A program made the position numbers and the translations under genes. Below are positions 12,801 through 24,714 of a stretch of DNA of 64,000 nt, one piece after another; position 1 is the first letter of the stretch, and every line of letters begins with the position of its first letter. Source of the DNA: Eremomyces bilateralis CBS 781.70 (taxonomy: Eukaryota > Ascomycota > Dothideomycetes > Eremomycetales > Eremomycetaceae); the NCBI RefSeq assembly GCF_010015585.1, contig NW_022985067.1:1686940-1750939 (forward strand). The letters run 5' to 3'. The notes beneath the pieces are model-generated. The model saw nothing but the letters and a program-made list of their open reading frames with translations. It did not search any database and had not been told where the DNA came from.

Positions 12801-14371
12801 GTCAGGGGTTAAGAGAAACGATCCATCGGTTGGTCACCAGTCATCGTGGATCGTGGTCCTTGGTCCTGTAAAACCACACCAGTCAACGTTACAATAATCC
12901 ATGGAACCACGAGGCCGTGTTCTCTACTATCAGGTACTAGTTAGTTCCTACTTACTATTAGAAAATAGTACTATGTAGTACAATGCTGTACATATTCAGG
13001 AGTAAAGGTTTCGATTACGTAACTTGATTACTCCTCGTACTTTCGTAAACATCGAGAACACTGGCATTGAGACCACGACAGGACGACAAGCGACGACCAT
13101 CCAAAATTATGGGCTCCGAGCCTCCGACGATTCGATCGGATCATCATCAGCCATCAGGAATTCCAGAATTGCGCATGTTTCGCAGGTTGAAACACCGCTT
13201 GCCCTCTTTGTCTTGCCCTCGCACCAACCCATGGTGCCACTCAGCCACGGGCTGTACCTTGTCTTCGATTAACTTCTTCCTACGTTCCATAAGACTTCCG
13301 TGCTTGCTAGCTGCAAACCTCATTGGATCGTTCGTCCTTCATCATGGCCTCGACTGCGAACTTCGAAGCCTTCGAAGCGCAGAAACTTTCCCGGCGTTTG
13401 AGCGCTGCAGGAATGAGCAGGACAGAAGGAGTAAGCACAAAAGGATGGATGACCCCTCGGTGTGTCGTATGGTTGCAAAGGCCGATGGGACCACTGATTA
13501 GACGATGGATTCTAAAAGGTAATAGAATGCCTTTGATTAGGATATTAGAGTGCATCGCGTGGTACCTTTGTATTACTATTCAATACGAAACCAGAACAGC
13601 TGGCGGGTGGTTCGGTGTCTGGATCCCGACGCCACCGTCGTCCGAAGCTCTCCATGTCCCTTACTCAGAGTCACTGCCAAATCTGTCACAACTCCAGTCA
13701 CAATTCTGAATTCACAAGTTGACACCCCACAGATTTCCCGCTGGGCTTTGCGCTACTAAACGGTTCAACAGGGGCACCGGGGCACCAACACAAGAATATA
13801 TATTTCCGGGTCGCTTGACCGAGATTCCAAATTTCCTCAGCCTGCCCCTGACGCTATCGCAGCGGTTGGAGAATGGAATCTCGTACCCCGGAGCCCTGGA
13901 CGTATTCGTCACTGACTTTGTCAACGTCTCGGCGACCACTAGCTGCTGGAGTGCTGATACGTACGTACATAGTATGTGATTGGGCGCATAAGCAGCTAGC
14001 AACTAGTGTACTCAGGAAGTATCAGGCAACAAACAATCTGAGGATTGAGGGACCTTTGAACTACGACTGATGCCTAAAAGATACTGTTGATCCATCGCTA
14101 TCGGACTAGCCTCTATGCATCGGTGACTCGACCCAGCAGATATGATGAACCTCATCGGATGCTTTGAAATCAGTCCAGAGCATCAACTGGCGATGCTTGG
14201 AATATAAGAAGGCCAGATGGGATACTCACTAATTAGAACCTCGCTCTATGCGCTCACTACCGCTAGTGCCTCATAGTCAAAGTTATAGAGTTGTTTTGAT
14301 TGGTCAAAGCCGAATAACTTCTTCCTCAAGTCAATTATCCCTTTCCCCTTCCACGCAGAACCTGTTCGGAA
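9806..14371. other. Long stretch without a supported gene
   Basis: This 4.5 kb lies between divergent genes. It contains a CAG/CTG-rich patch at about 10190-10260, a protein-like but unsupported minus frame at 10728-10913, and an AT-rich part at about 12700-13020 with short inverted TAGTAC-type motifs. The pyrimidine-rich leader of the NmrA-like gene occupies about 14320-14371. I found no RNA gene or transposon ends. Confidence 0.45.
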
Positions 14372-15590
14372 ATGTCTGAGATCAAGAAAGTCATTGTGAT
14401 TGGGGTAAGAAGAATAGAAACCCCATCTACAAACCCATCCCCAGGACGATCACTAAGTCTCAATAGGCGACAGGCGAGATTGGTCGATCTATCATCGCTG
14501 CGCTGCTCTCACATGGTTTCACCGTCACCATTCTCACTCGCTCTGCATCCTCCACATCCGTGTTTCCTCCCGCGACTCTTGCCCAGCTAAAGATCATCGC
14601 CGCCGAGTACACGCCCGAGACGTTCCGCTCCGCCTTCACGGGACAGGATGCCATTGTTTCCGCGATTTCGATAGGGGGCATTTCCGCGCAGATCCAAATG
14701 ATCGATGCGGCTGCCGATGTGGGAGTGCAAAGGTTTATGCTCAGTGAGTTCGGCAATGCGCCGGAAGATGTGCAAGGTCGGCTGGATGTGCCGTCTTTGA
14801 AAGCCGCGAGGGAAATGAAAGTGAAGGTACTGAATCATGCAAAGATGAGAGTGGATGAGAGCAAGGGAAAGTTCGAGTGGAGCGCTGTAGCAGTGGGGAG
14901 TATTATTGACTGGGTAAGTCGAGCATCATTCGTTTCGGTTCAGTTTCCAAGAGTTCTTGTATACTTCGGATACAAGATACTTACCATCGATCCCTTTTTC
15001 TGTTGCCCGAAAAGATTTATAGAATGCCAGCTTCATTTTCCACTTCTTTCCATCTGTATGGGGTCAACTTGAGTAGAAATTACAGCAAGAGGCATCGAAC
15101 TGATCTGTTCCAGGCAATTATCAAGTTCCCAGGTGCGATGGGCTTCGACATACCCAACCGGACAGCTCGTCTTTATGACGATGGAACAGAACCATTTACC
15201 GGGACACGAATCGCGGACATCGGTCTAGCTGTTGCGGGGAGTCTTGCAAATCCCTCCAAAACGGCAAACCGCTTCCTTCGCCTTCGGTCAGTGCAGACCA
15301 CACAACTGGAGCTGCTGCACGCCTTCAATGACGCCACTCAGGTGAAATGGGCGAATGAGTTCGTCAGCTCGAACGATGTGCTAAAAAATTCGGAGGAAGC
15401 AATGCGCCTGGGAGAAGCCGGGAAGGCCGTTCAGGGGTTTGTTGCGGTGCAGACGTTCCAAAAAGGAGCGCATAGGTCGGTGGTGGCGACGAAAGAAGAG
15501 GCAGATAATGGAATCGTCGGACTCGAAGAAGTCGATGCTGTGGAGATTGTCCGAGGGGTCTTGAAAGCGCTCGGAGAGAGCGAAATATAG
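14372..15590 (+). CDS. NmrA-like / isoflavone reductase-like NAD(P)-binding protein
   Basis: Inferred exons are 14372-14404, 14467-14913 and 15114-15590, all phase 0, giving 318 residues. The first intron cuts the dinucleotide-binding motif exactly: exon 1 ends VIVIG and exon 2 opens ATGEIGRSII, restoring G-A-T-G-x-I-G. The fold continues with a second strand ending in TVTILTR, the conserved LSEFGN, and NHAKMRVDESKGKFEW. Exon 3 has FDIPNRTARLYDDG, typical of the fungal isoflavone reductase-like group of atypical short-chain dehydrogenases. Members are NADPH-dependent reductases or redox-sensing regulators; the substrate here is unknown. The usual catalytic Tyr-x3-Lys is not obvious. The second intron (200 bases) is longer than the local norm. 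Confidence 0.88.
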
Positions 15591-15984
15591 ATGGAATTGT
15601 TTTGCTCTCGAATCCTCTGCTCTCGCGGTCTCCCGATCTGCTTTGATATGGTGCAGTCAGAAAATTGATGACGGATAATATTCAAGTACCAACGAAACAA
15701 TCCATATTTATGAGAGCAACTATAAATACCGATACTTGCCTAGATGCGATGTACAATACCAAAATAGATGCAGTTGGATCATCTCCTTGAGATGGAGTTG
15801 ATTCGTCTCAGCTGCACCTGTAACCTGTTTTGTTCGGGGACGCTCGGACCTTCTATCACGGATTGCTCTCAAGACCTCAAATTTTGTTCGGTTTTGGTAG
15901 ATATCCCGCAATTGCATGACGGGAGAGTACGAAGCCCGTGGAAAGCGGATTTTATGAGCCAATTGGCCATGTCCGTTCCCTAAA
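15591..15984. other. Intergenic region, 394 bases
   Basis: 3' flank of the NmrA-like gene and 5' leader of the next gene; nothing else seen. Confidence 0.5.
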
Positions 15985-18301
15985 ATGGCCAAAAAGAAGA
16001 AAGATTCGCCAGGAGGGGACGCCGAGAATGTTCCCAATGCGACGAAAATAGACGGGCAATCACGAGGAAGCAAGCCGAGCTCGAAGTCTCTTCCTCCATT
16101 GTTGATATGCCGGAATAAGTGAGTGAGTCTGATTGCCGTTTATCTGATTAGATCTCTGCCGTACTTCCTCCTCGATCCGTACTAATGCGTCTTTCCGCGG
16201 ATACAGACATTGGAGATATATCTCGGCGTACCACGGGCCATGGCTTCAACTCCCCCCGGAAATCCTCGAGACCATCGCCCACAGTAACTACCTTTCCCCT
16301 CGCCCGCGTACCATCGATCCCGCGGTCTGTTTCGACCTGGTGAAGATCCGCAATGCGGTCGACGAAGCGTCCAACCTGGCAGTGCGTGCCGCCAGCGGGC
16401 TTACCTCCGCCGCCATGAGCTCCTCGGCGAACTTCTCCCAAGGGGTGGTGAACCGCACGGGTGCCGCGGCGCTTGGATTGGGGTATAATGGGCATGGATC
16501 CACAGAGCTGAGCCGCGAACGGAAATACCGCATGCGAGAGATGGCGGCGCGGCAGCTCGCGCACGCGTATCGGACCGACGAAATCGCGACGAGCGTGGCG
16601 ACGATGCAGGCAACGAGCACGATCGACGAAGTCGCCCACTTGGTGTTGCAGCGGAATTCGGACGAGGCGGATGCGAAATACGTGCACTTTTTCCACGAGA
16701 AGATCCCGTCGCGGATGATGGCGCAGCATTCGCCCCTGGATGTGCTAGACGACGTCAGTGCCGATTGCTCGGCGGATCCGGCGCCGCTCCGGACGAGAGC
16801 GCTCGTGAGGATATTCAAGGAGGATTATGCGGGTGCAGCGAGGGATTTTACGGCCGCATTGAAGATCTATCGGCATCATGAAGCGCAGCATCGGGCGAAC
16901 CGAAGTCAACTTGTGCGGCAAACGGAGGGGCAAGAGCAGAGGGAACGGCTGATGCACCGCGATAAGATCGAGGAGGTGGACCAGCCTAGCAGCTTGGAAG
17001 GCCAGTTGCTGTTCCACAGGGCATATGTCTATCTTGCTTTGGCTTGTCAGCACGTCTACATTGCGCTGGAGGAACCACCGAAGGAGGAGCAGACCGGACA
17101 TCTGCCAGAGAATAGTGAATCGAGCAGTGCCCAGGGAGCTGCTCTGCAGAGGAAGTTGGAGGCACAAACCCATGTCCGGACCTACGCAAGGAGGGCGATC
17201 CGAGACCTAGTCTCCTTTCTGAACCTACTGGATTATACGCCGGGTCTCGCTTTTGACGTTGCGGATCGTTTCGTCGAGCAAGTCCTTGGCTACACATCTC
17301 ATCCGGTTAACGGCTCGAGTACACCTCAAACCTCCCCGGCCTCCACCTCCGTCAACTCAGAAGCGTCGTCACCCGATTCCCTGGCGCCGTATCGCAAACC
17401 TCCCACCCACCGAGAGCTCACCCAGAAAATTGCCCAATTCACCCACGAGAACGGCAAGGAATGGGTTCCCAAAATCTACTCCGCCTCCGCCCTCTTCTCC
17501 CCCACCCCACCCTCCGATCTCCCTCCCTTCCCCCTCACCTCCGCACGCCACCGCCTCGACCTCCCCCCACCTTTCCAAGAAAGCCTCACCTTCCACCCCC
17601 TGCTCACCGAAGCGCTCCACTCCCTCCTCCTGGCCCACAGCCTCGCGCAGACGCCCCCGACGGAACTCCGCCGACATGCGCACAACGTCGCCCGCCTCTC
17701 CAACCTCGTGGACGGCTACCCCGTCTTTGCCACCTCTACCCGCTGCCCGGCCCGCGCCGACTGGGTCGAGCTGCTCAACTTGACCAACAACTGGCTCGAT
17801 GTGGCCACTGGCGCGGGCGGCTGGGAGGGGCTGTGTCGACTCTCGAGCGTCAGCGACGCTGTTCCCAGCCCCAGCAAGGCCGCGGAGCGAGATGGCCGTA
17901 CGCACGCTGTGGCCACCGCCAAGCCATGCGGTCCCGGCGGAACGTCCGCATCCGCAGGCACGGAACCCAGCCGCAAGAGCACGGATAACGGGCTGACGGA
18001 CGAGATCCGGAAGCTGGAGCGGGACGAGCCGATGCTGACGCCGACGTTCGATAGCGGTGGGGCGCTGGCGGGGTTCCGGTCGAGTGAGCGGGTGGACCTG
18101 ATCGCGCGGTGGGTGGTGGAAATTCCGGAGCCGGCGGAGGGGGCGGGGAAGGGGAGGAAGGCTAGGGGGGGAAAGAAGGGGAGGAAGATGAGGAGGGGGA
18201 CGGGGGATGTTGATGCAGTTGGGGAGATGGGCAAGTTGAAGGTGGATGAGGGAGTCGGTGAGAGGATTGACAACGCGCAGTCCGATGGTCTGGCTGCTTG
18301 A
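15985..18301 (+). CDS. Conserved ascomycete protein with F-box-like and TPR-like parts
   Basis: Exons 15985-16118 and 16207-18301 join in phase as CRN-K-HWRYISAYHG, giving 742 residues. The start follows a short Lys-rich head (MAKKKKDS). The segment WLQLPPEILETIAHSNY has the look of an F-box start (LPPEILxxI). The segment around residues 190-220 (RALVRIFKEDYAGAARDF...) has a TPR-like helix pattern. A Pro/Ser-rich linker and more helical sequence follow. The tail holds a basic cluster (GRKARGGKKGRKMRR), a likely nuclear or nucleolar signal. I recognise the N-terminal half as widely conserved in Pezizomycotina but do not know a function. The GC-rich C-terminal coding region produces long antisense frames that I disregard. 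Confidence 0.85.
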
Positions 18302-19151
18302 ATTAGATCGTCAGGGTTGGAGGGCAATTGGATATTTGACTCCAGTGCCGCTATGGAGATATCTGTGGTTCTTTCAGTGAGTGCTGTTGCTCCTCTATCG
18401 GCCATATTCTTGCTGCGTACAAATAGTACTCCCTCAACTCAGGTTGCCCCTGAAGGGTCCCAGTTGACAATGCTCCAGCTAGCCACAGAATATAAGTATG
18501 AATCCATCGTATTGCAGTTCAGTTGTAATCTCTTGCTCTCCCTCAGGGGAACATGGACCATTGTCTCCTCATGCTGTGACGTTCTCACTGTGATCTCAGT
18601 CCCCTCAGTCCCCACAATCCTCAGTTCTCATAATCCTCACCGCCCTCATCGCCCTTACGTGTGCAGCAGAGTGCAGTCGAGGACTATTCCCTCATCAGAC
18701 TTCCGGCTTCTGGAACTTTTGAGAACGTGCCTGCCGTACCTGGCATTGACGGCGATTGCCTAATGTGCTCTCACCGCATCGCGGTCTTTCCACGTGAAAT
18801 GGGCTCCTCCTTCCAATCCTAGGCCTTCAATTCGTTTGAAATTACGCAGTATAGTCACTGCACGGAACTAAGTGGTGTAATTCACCCACAGCAAACGGAT
18901 TTCCAAGGCAGTCGCGGTGACCACATGCCTTACGGTCTCTGGGAAATCCTCATCACTTCCTCCCCGTTGTCTATTTAAGAAGCTGTTCCTCCCACTTCTC
19001 TTCAACTTCTCCTCGTCACAACTCACATCAACTCACTCATCCACTACAATCCCAACAGCTTCAAAGCAATCAGCCAACTTTGTCAAACTTCCTCCATCGC
19101 CAACCAACTTCCTCCACCACCAACCAATTACCTCAACTCTCAACAGTCATC
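18302..19151. other. Intergenic region, 850 bases
   Basis: The last 180 bases are a pyrimidine-rich leader with repeated CAAC/ACTTCCTC words (about 18990-19140), typical of the 5' UTR of a well expressed fungal gene. Nothing recognised before that. Confidence 0.5.
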
Positions 19152-19495
19152 ATGTCTGCTCCTACCAACACCAACACTGGCACTAGTGCCCCGGACGCCG
19201 ACCCTGCGGCTGCCCCCCATCAGCCCGCCTCACCGGTATGTTCCTTCCTGCATCCACCCCGATGGTTTGACCACTGACACTCTCTGACAGGCCCAGAACC
19301 TTGCGCCCAACCCTGACCAGTCTGCTGACATTGACAATAAACTGGTATGACAACACACCCTTACTCTATCCTTTCCCTTCCTTTCCCTTGATCACCATCA
19401 CCAGCTAACACGATGGACTGTAGGACACCCCCGAGGCTCCCCTGGCTTCCCCGGGCAAGCCTGGCGAGAAGGCAGCTGAGGCACCCAAGAAATAG
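19152..19495 (+). CDS. Small disordered conserved-type protein, 69 residues
   Basis: The inferred exons are 19152-19235 (84 bases), 19291-19344 (54) and 19424-19495 (72). All are in phase 0 with clean GTATG donors and CAG/TAG acceptors. The protein is Pro/Ala/Asp/Asn-rich (MSAPTNTNTGTSAPDAD...), has no hydrophobic segment and ends EKAAEAPKK, so it is probably intrinsically disordered and soluble. The pyrimidine-rich leader with a CATCATG start and three well-formed small exons support it as a real gene; it is too small for length-based gene calling. No function can be assigned. It could alternatively be a stress- or development-related small hydrophilic protein. Confidence 0.65.
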
Positions 19496-21192
19496 GTGCT
19501 GGCTTGCCTCACACATCTTCTCATCAAGTGCAGGAAGGATAGAGAGCACTGATCAGAGATGGGGATGCCTGGAGAATTGATGGATGAATCATCACAGCAT
19601 GGTTACTGAGGTAGCAATTCCGCGATTGTCGACTAAAGCTCGCAGCATGGAATGAATCAAGAGTTTACACATCACACAGCATCTGCCAAAGTGACATTCT
19701 GAAAACCGTGATTTAATTTGATGATGACCTACATGTGGCTTGAGTTTGGGATACGTGTATGCCACTGTGGAAGCTACTGCATGCACATTTGTCCAGCTGA
19801 TTTCTTTGTTTGATGCAGTGAGCCGATTGATGGTGCATTGCCAAACAATATGAATTGATGAGAGGACGTTGATAGACATTCGATGATACATACCTTGATG
19901 GCCAGCGGCTGCATGCTGTACGGAATGTATTTGCTAATCAAGCTAATCCAGCCGATATCGCCGCCTCATTGGACGCCTCCAACGCCACCTTGGGCGATTC
20001 CTGGTTTTCCTGAACCTCCCAGCCGAACTCCGAGTCGACGCCGTCCACAACATCATCGAAGCCATCAGAACTCGAGATGTGAGTTGGCGGAGCCCAATCG
20101 GTGCTTGGGACTGGGACGTGGGTTGGCGGATTTATTTCTTATCATTTCACGGTAGCAGTTTGCTTTTCACACTGCTATCCAACGTCTCGGGAGTGACGAA
20201 TTGTTCAATTCCCAGCCAATGCAAGGGCCCGAACGTTGGACTGTGGACGTGGTGGTACGCCTCGTGCTGTTGGGCACCTAGATTCCGTCAACTCGGAATG
20301 ACAATACAGTTGCAGTCGAATCTTGATATACACGACGAATTGGTAGGAACCAGTGCAGTCTTCAAATGAACCAACTCCCCAAGCCTCCAAGTCGTCAGTT
20401 CCTTGGCCTGTCTTCATTTTCCTAAGGCCTGTTTCATCTTAGGCGGGAACTACATACATACTACGTAGTAAGATTGACGCAACACGCATGCGGCGAGGCT
20501 TTCGCAGTTTCGCCGCTTAAATTTTCCTCCGCCCTTGAAGATCTTTGGGTCCCGGATCCGCCCATCTGCAATATCTTATCGAGTTAGCTGTCTAGTGTAA
20601 TAAGCGCATCTACCCTGGCCACCGGGTGATAAATCCCCATCGATTATTCGCGCGCGCTACCTGGGTTTCCATCAAGGTATGTGGGCAGGGCATAGAGATC
20701 AGAGTTCTTTTATCGGAGTCAAGAGTTCGGGCATTTGCTCGTCCGCTGTTCAGAGGCGGCATTCCTGGGCTCGTCCAATGTCATTTGCTCATCTTTCACT
20801 CATTTCTCCCGCTGCTGTCACTGGTCAACTCCAGCTACCCATCAAGGTAAGTGCTGGTTGCGATACAATGGGTCGCTACTGTGACGTTGGAATTTCCACG
20901 GTCCCTCATTCGAAAGTTCTTATTCAACGCTCGTCCAGTTAATTCTGTTCTTGTAATTGTCCGTTTTCTTATTGTCATTGGGAGACTCCTGCGCACGACA
21001 AACGCCGGCTATAGTGTCACCGTATATATTTCTGAGTGCATATATTTCGTCCGGCGTCCTCCTTCCACTGCAATCTGTTGGTCCTTACCATCTACTTCCA
21101 CTGCACTGGGTCCTCGCAGTTTATGTCCAGTCTCTAGGCGTCCATCAGAGTTGTCTGTATAATCTTGGCCTAGCCTCAAAAGTTCTTCAACC
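19496..21192. other. Intergenic region upstream of the ZIP transporter
   Basis: 1.7 kb with only short frames. About 20600-21190 looks like a long leader of the ZIP gene and contains two CATCAAGGTA words that could be 5'-UTR intron donors or regulatory sites. Confidence 0.45.
20669..20850 (+). promoter_or_regulatory. Repeated CATCAAGGTA words upstream of the ZIP gene
   Basis: The same ten-base word occurs near 20670 and 20840, about 170 bases apart, followed by TG and AG (GTATGT and GTAAGT). Each could be a 5'-UTR intron donor. Each also contains CAAGGT, similar to zinc-responsive sites reported for fungal Zap1/ZafA regulators; this is recalled, not checked. Confidence 0.3.
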
Positions 21193-22362
21193 ATGGATCC
21201 GTTCAGCTCCACATGGACCCTTTTCTCCAGGCACGTCCCGATGGACGATGAGCACCATGAACCCGGGCAGTGTGACACCGGTAATGAGTTCGACGGTCAA
21301 ATGGGCCTCCGCATATCCGCCATCTTCGTCATTCTGGTCGGCTCGCTCTTCGGCGCATGGTTTCCCGTCTTCGCTCAGCGACATGCCGGGTCGTGGATTC
21401 CGGAGTCCTTCTTCTTCATCTCCAAGTTCTTCGGCTCCGGGGTGATCATCGCCACGGCTTTCGTTCATCTCCTAGCTCCCGCACATGAGGCGCTTTCGGC
21501 TTCATGTCTCACTGGCCCCATCACGGAGTACCCTTGGGTGGAAGGGATCTCCCTAATGGCGGTGTTCTCCCTGTTCGTTTTGGAGATTGTAGCCATGCGG
21601 TACGGGATGCCAGGTGGACATGCCCATACGCACACGCATAACCACGAGCACCCTACTGGAGACGCCTCTATCCCCCTTAAGGTGGAAAGTTCCGAAACCA
21701 CCGCCACCACCGTCACCAATGAACCGGCCACCAATGGAACGGCCACCAATGGAACGGCCCGCGAAGGAGGCAGAATCAACACACTCTCTCCTGGAGCCGA
21801 CCACTTCGGCCACGCCCGCTCGCACGTCGACAACAGCGACGCGGAGCACGGCGGGGTGTCCCCTGAGAGCCTCGCCGCGCAGATGACCTCCATCTTCATC
21901 CTCGAATTCGGCGTCATCTTCCACAGCATCTTCATTGGGCTCACCCTCGCCGTCGCCGGGGAGGAGTTTAAAATCCTGTATATCGTCCTCGTCTTTCACC
22001 AGACCTTCGAAGGGCTCGGTCTCGGCGCCCGGCTCGCCATGATCCCCTGGCCGGCCCACCGGAAATTCATGCCGTACGGGCTCGCTATCGCGTACGGCCT
22101 CAGCACGCCGATCGCCATTGCGGCCGGGTTGGGGGTGCGGACGTCGTACGCGCCCGGGTCGCAGACCACGCTGATCGTCAACGGGGTGTTCGACAGCATC
22201 AGCGCGGGGATCCTGATCTACACGGGACTGGTGGAGTTGATGGCGCACGAGTTCATGTTTAGCCCGACCATGTCGAAGGCCCCGGCGAAGACGGTCATGA
22301 GCGCGATTGGGTTGATGGCCCTAGGTGCCGGGTTGATGGCCCTGCTAGGGAAGTGGGCGTAG
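21193..22362 (+). CDS. ZIP-family zinc transporter (Zrt1/Zrt2-like)
   Basis: Single exon, 389 residues. It imports zinc into the cytosol, most likely at the plasma membrane. The extracellular N-terminus has DDEHHEPGQCDTG. Three helices follow, with helix 2/3 motif SKFFGSGVIIATAFVHLL, then a His-rich cytoplasmic loop (GGHAHTHTHNHEH) and a variable linker with a short tandem repeat. The C-terminal five helices carry the metal path: FHSIFIGLTLA (helix 4 His) and VFHQTFEGLGLGARLA (helix 5 His and Glu). Length and order match fungal Zrt proteins. Loop histidines are commonly linked to zinc sensing or turnover. Zinc-dependent transcription is likely from family knowledge but not shown. The start is the only ATG near the frame opening. 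Confidence 0.95.
   Translation: MDPFSSTWTLFSRHVPMDDEHHEPGQCDTGNEFDGQMGLRISAIFVILVGSLFGAWFPVFAQRHAGSWIPESFFFISKFFGSGVIIATAFVHLLAPAHEALSASCLTGPITEYPWVEGISLMAVFSLFVLEIVAMRYGMPGGHAHTHTHNHEHPTGDASIPLKVESSETTATTVTNEPATNGTATNGTAREGGRINTLSPGADHFGHARSHVDNSDAEHGGVSPESLAAQMTSIFILEFGVIFHSIFIGLTLAVAGEEFKILYIVLVFHQTFEGLGLGARLAMIPWPAHRKFMPYGLAIAYGLSTPIAIAAGLGVRTSYAPGSQTTLIVNGVFDSISAGILIYTGLVELMAHEFMFSPTMSKAPAKTVMSAIGLMALGAGLMALLGKWA
21715..21759 (+). repeat. 15-base tandem repeat, three copies, inside the ZIP loop
   Basis: Copies at 21715, 21730 and 21745 encode TNEPA, TNGTA and TNGTA in the cytoplasmic loop. The last two are identical, so the array probably expanded recently by slippage while keeping frame. 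Confidence 0.8.
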
Positions 22363-22831
22363 GATGTTCGATGCCGATGATGAGCGTTCTGAATTGAGAC
22401 ACGACCAAACATAAAGGCGTTTGCGGAGTTTGATAACCAGTTGTGAGGTTAGGATATGGGATATACCACAGGCAGTGGAAAAATCGTTCGGCGTCGGAGG
22501 GCATTTGGCTTCAAATTCATTGATGATGAGCGATAGAGAATCAATTCCACAACGAATTCACAATTCATCCAAATACGCACCCTGAGGTGCGACGTGTTGT
22601 ATCTAACTATGTAATACCATGAACAACTTACTGGTGTAGCACTTGTCCTATTGCATTTTCGTGTAGCTCCAAATCAGCCCATCTCAGCTCGAATTTTCCA
22701 CCCTGCTGTCCCTGCAAGCTATTAGCCATCTCACAATCCCTGCACGCCCATCCTATCCGATCTCCAAAAAAATTCCAATTGCCTCACAAGTCACAACACG
22801 AAAACCAAACCACACGTCACAATCGCCCACC
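22363..22831. other. Intergenic region, 469 bases
   Basis: ZIP 3' flank and Jip5 leader; an ACAAGTCACAACACG-type leader precedes the start. Nothing else seen. Confidence 0.5.
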
Positions 22832-24241
22832 ATGTTCGACAACGTTTGCAGTCTCCCCCTCTCCTCCGACCTTTTCGCTCAGGCCGTCCATCCCACCGAG
22901 CCCATCGTCGCGGTCGGCCTGCTGACGGGCCACGTCGCGGCGCTGCGGCTCCCTGCCGCCGACGACAACGGCGACGCGAGCGTGCTCAGTGCGGCGACGA
23001 CGGAGTCCGGGACCGGGACGATCGAGACGATCTGGCGGACGCGGCGGCATCAGGAGAGTTGTCGGAGCTTGGGGTTCAGCGTGGATGGGCGGACGCTATT
23101 TTCGGCGGGGGCGGATGGAGTGGTGAAGGCGGCGGAGACGGAGACGGGGGTGGTGAGGAGTAAGATTGTGTTGCCGGCGGAAAAGTATGCATCTCTCTAC
23201 CTTTTCTATGCATGATGGTTCTTCCTATGGATCGACCAATTGGCTAATTCGATGTCGTATAGGAACTCCCCCATCGACGCCGCCACCGTCCTCCACGTCC
23301 TCTCCCCACAAACCCTTCTCATCGGCACCGATTCCTCCGCCCTCCACCTCTACGACCTCCGCATCCCCTCCGCCCCTGCAGGAAACTCCACCACCTGGTT
23401 CCGCTCCTCTAAACCCCAGCAAACCCACCGCCCGCACGCCCCCTCCCACATCTCCTCCATCACGCCCTTCCCCCCCTCCGACACCAGCACCTCCGGCTAC
23501 AGCAAGCAATGGCTCAGCACCGGCGGCGGCACCGTCGCCGTGACGGACCTGCGGCGCGGTGTGCTCGCGCAGAGCGACGACGTAGGCGAGGAGCTGATGT
23601 GCTCGGCGTACGTGCCGCACTCCGGGCGGAAGGGGCGCGGGGATCAGATCCTGGTGGGGTCTGGGGAAGGGGAGGTGATGATATGGGAGCGGGGCCATTG
23701 GGATAGCTGGGGGGAGCGGATTAATCTAGGTGGGGGGAACGAGACGGTGGAGACGTTCGCGGTGTTGCCCGCGGGGTGCGGGGGAGTCAAGGGGAGTGTG
23801 GCGGCGATTGGGATGGGAATGAGTGATGATGGGTGGGGGAGGGTGAAGTTAGTGGATATCAAGGCGAGGAGAGTGGTGGGGGAGCTGTTGCATGAGGTGA
23901 AGGAGGATGTCACGGCGATCGGGTATGACGTGGCTGGCAGGCTGATCACTGGTGGGGGGTGCGTGCTGAAGGTGTGGCATGAGAAAGGCGAGGGCGAAGA
24001 GGAAGATGAGGAGGAGGATGAGGAGGGGGAGCAGGAGGAGGATCAGGAGGCTACAGTCAGTGCCAATGGCCACTCCAAGCGGGCTCCCGAAAGCGAGGAT
24101 GAAGAAGATTCCGACGACGATTCGGACAGCTCGATGGATATGCCGTCCAGGAACAAACCATCGCCGACGAAGAAGCCGAAGAGGAAGGGCAATCTGCCCA
24201 ACGGGGGGGTGGCGGAATTGGCGTTTGATGGGCTAGACTAG
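22832..24241 (+). CDS. JIP5: WD-repeat protein Jip5 (WDR55-like), ribosome biogenesis
   Basis: Exons 22832-23184 and 23263-24241 join in phase ([12 protein letters not shown]), giving 443 residues. The start [21 protein letters not shown], early repeat motif [12 protein letters not shown], then [20 protein letters not shown] and [16 protein letters not shown] match the Jip5/WDR55 family, a six- to seven-blade propeller. Later blades include [16 protein letters not shown] and [15 protein letters not shown]. The tail has a long Glu/Asp tract, a DSDDDSDSS cluster, a Lys-rich segment ([11 protein letters not shown]) and the conserved family ending [11 protein letters not shown]. Yeast Jip5 is nucleolar and needed for 60S subunit maturation. 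The second exon is very GC-rich at first, which creates long shadow frames. Confidence 0.92.
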
Positions 24242-24714
24242 GACAACTGACGGCGTATTGGAGGATATCAACAGCGTGCCGGCGTTGGTGAGTTTGTACG
24301 GCAGTTGGTCACTCGGTCAAGCTCCTCTTGTCCATGCTTGACTGGCGATAGGAATATCGAGGCGTTGAGGCATACATATGCTGCTCCAAATCCGCAGCAT
24401 CGAATGACAATGGAAGCACCACGGAATCAATACCTACCTAATAGGTCTCTATGACACTGAAAGAGGCTATCATCATCAATCTGGGGATTTTCCAGTCCGT
24501 TTGCCTCCGTCTGAAGTTTCACGTTCGGTTTTCTCACATGCAGCCTGCCGGTACTGCAGAAGTCGCTCAGTGAAATGGTTGCTTCTTGATTTTCGATTTC
24601 ACTTCGAGAGGCCAATCTTCTGTCTCTCACCTCTCACCCCTGTTCTTACTTTTTTCATAATCGTGTAGTTGAGGGCGCTTTTCTTCCTCAGATCAAGCGC
24701 AACTGCTTCCAAGG
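24242..24714. other. Intergenic region, 473 bases
   Basis: Jip5 3' flank and leader of the La-Arb1 gene (pyrimidine-rich near 24600-24690). Nothing else seen. Confidence 0.5.

Noticed and set aside
12700-13020. AT-rich patch with short inverted repeats, considered as a MITE
   Set aside because: No clear terminal inverted repeats with target-site duplication could be paired by eye.
21553-22248. Minus-strand open frame of 231 residues over the ZIP gene
   Set aside because: Arg/Gly/Asp-rich composition is the mirror of the ZIP coding strand; no independent motifs.
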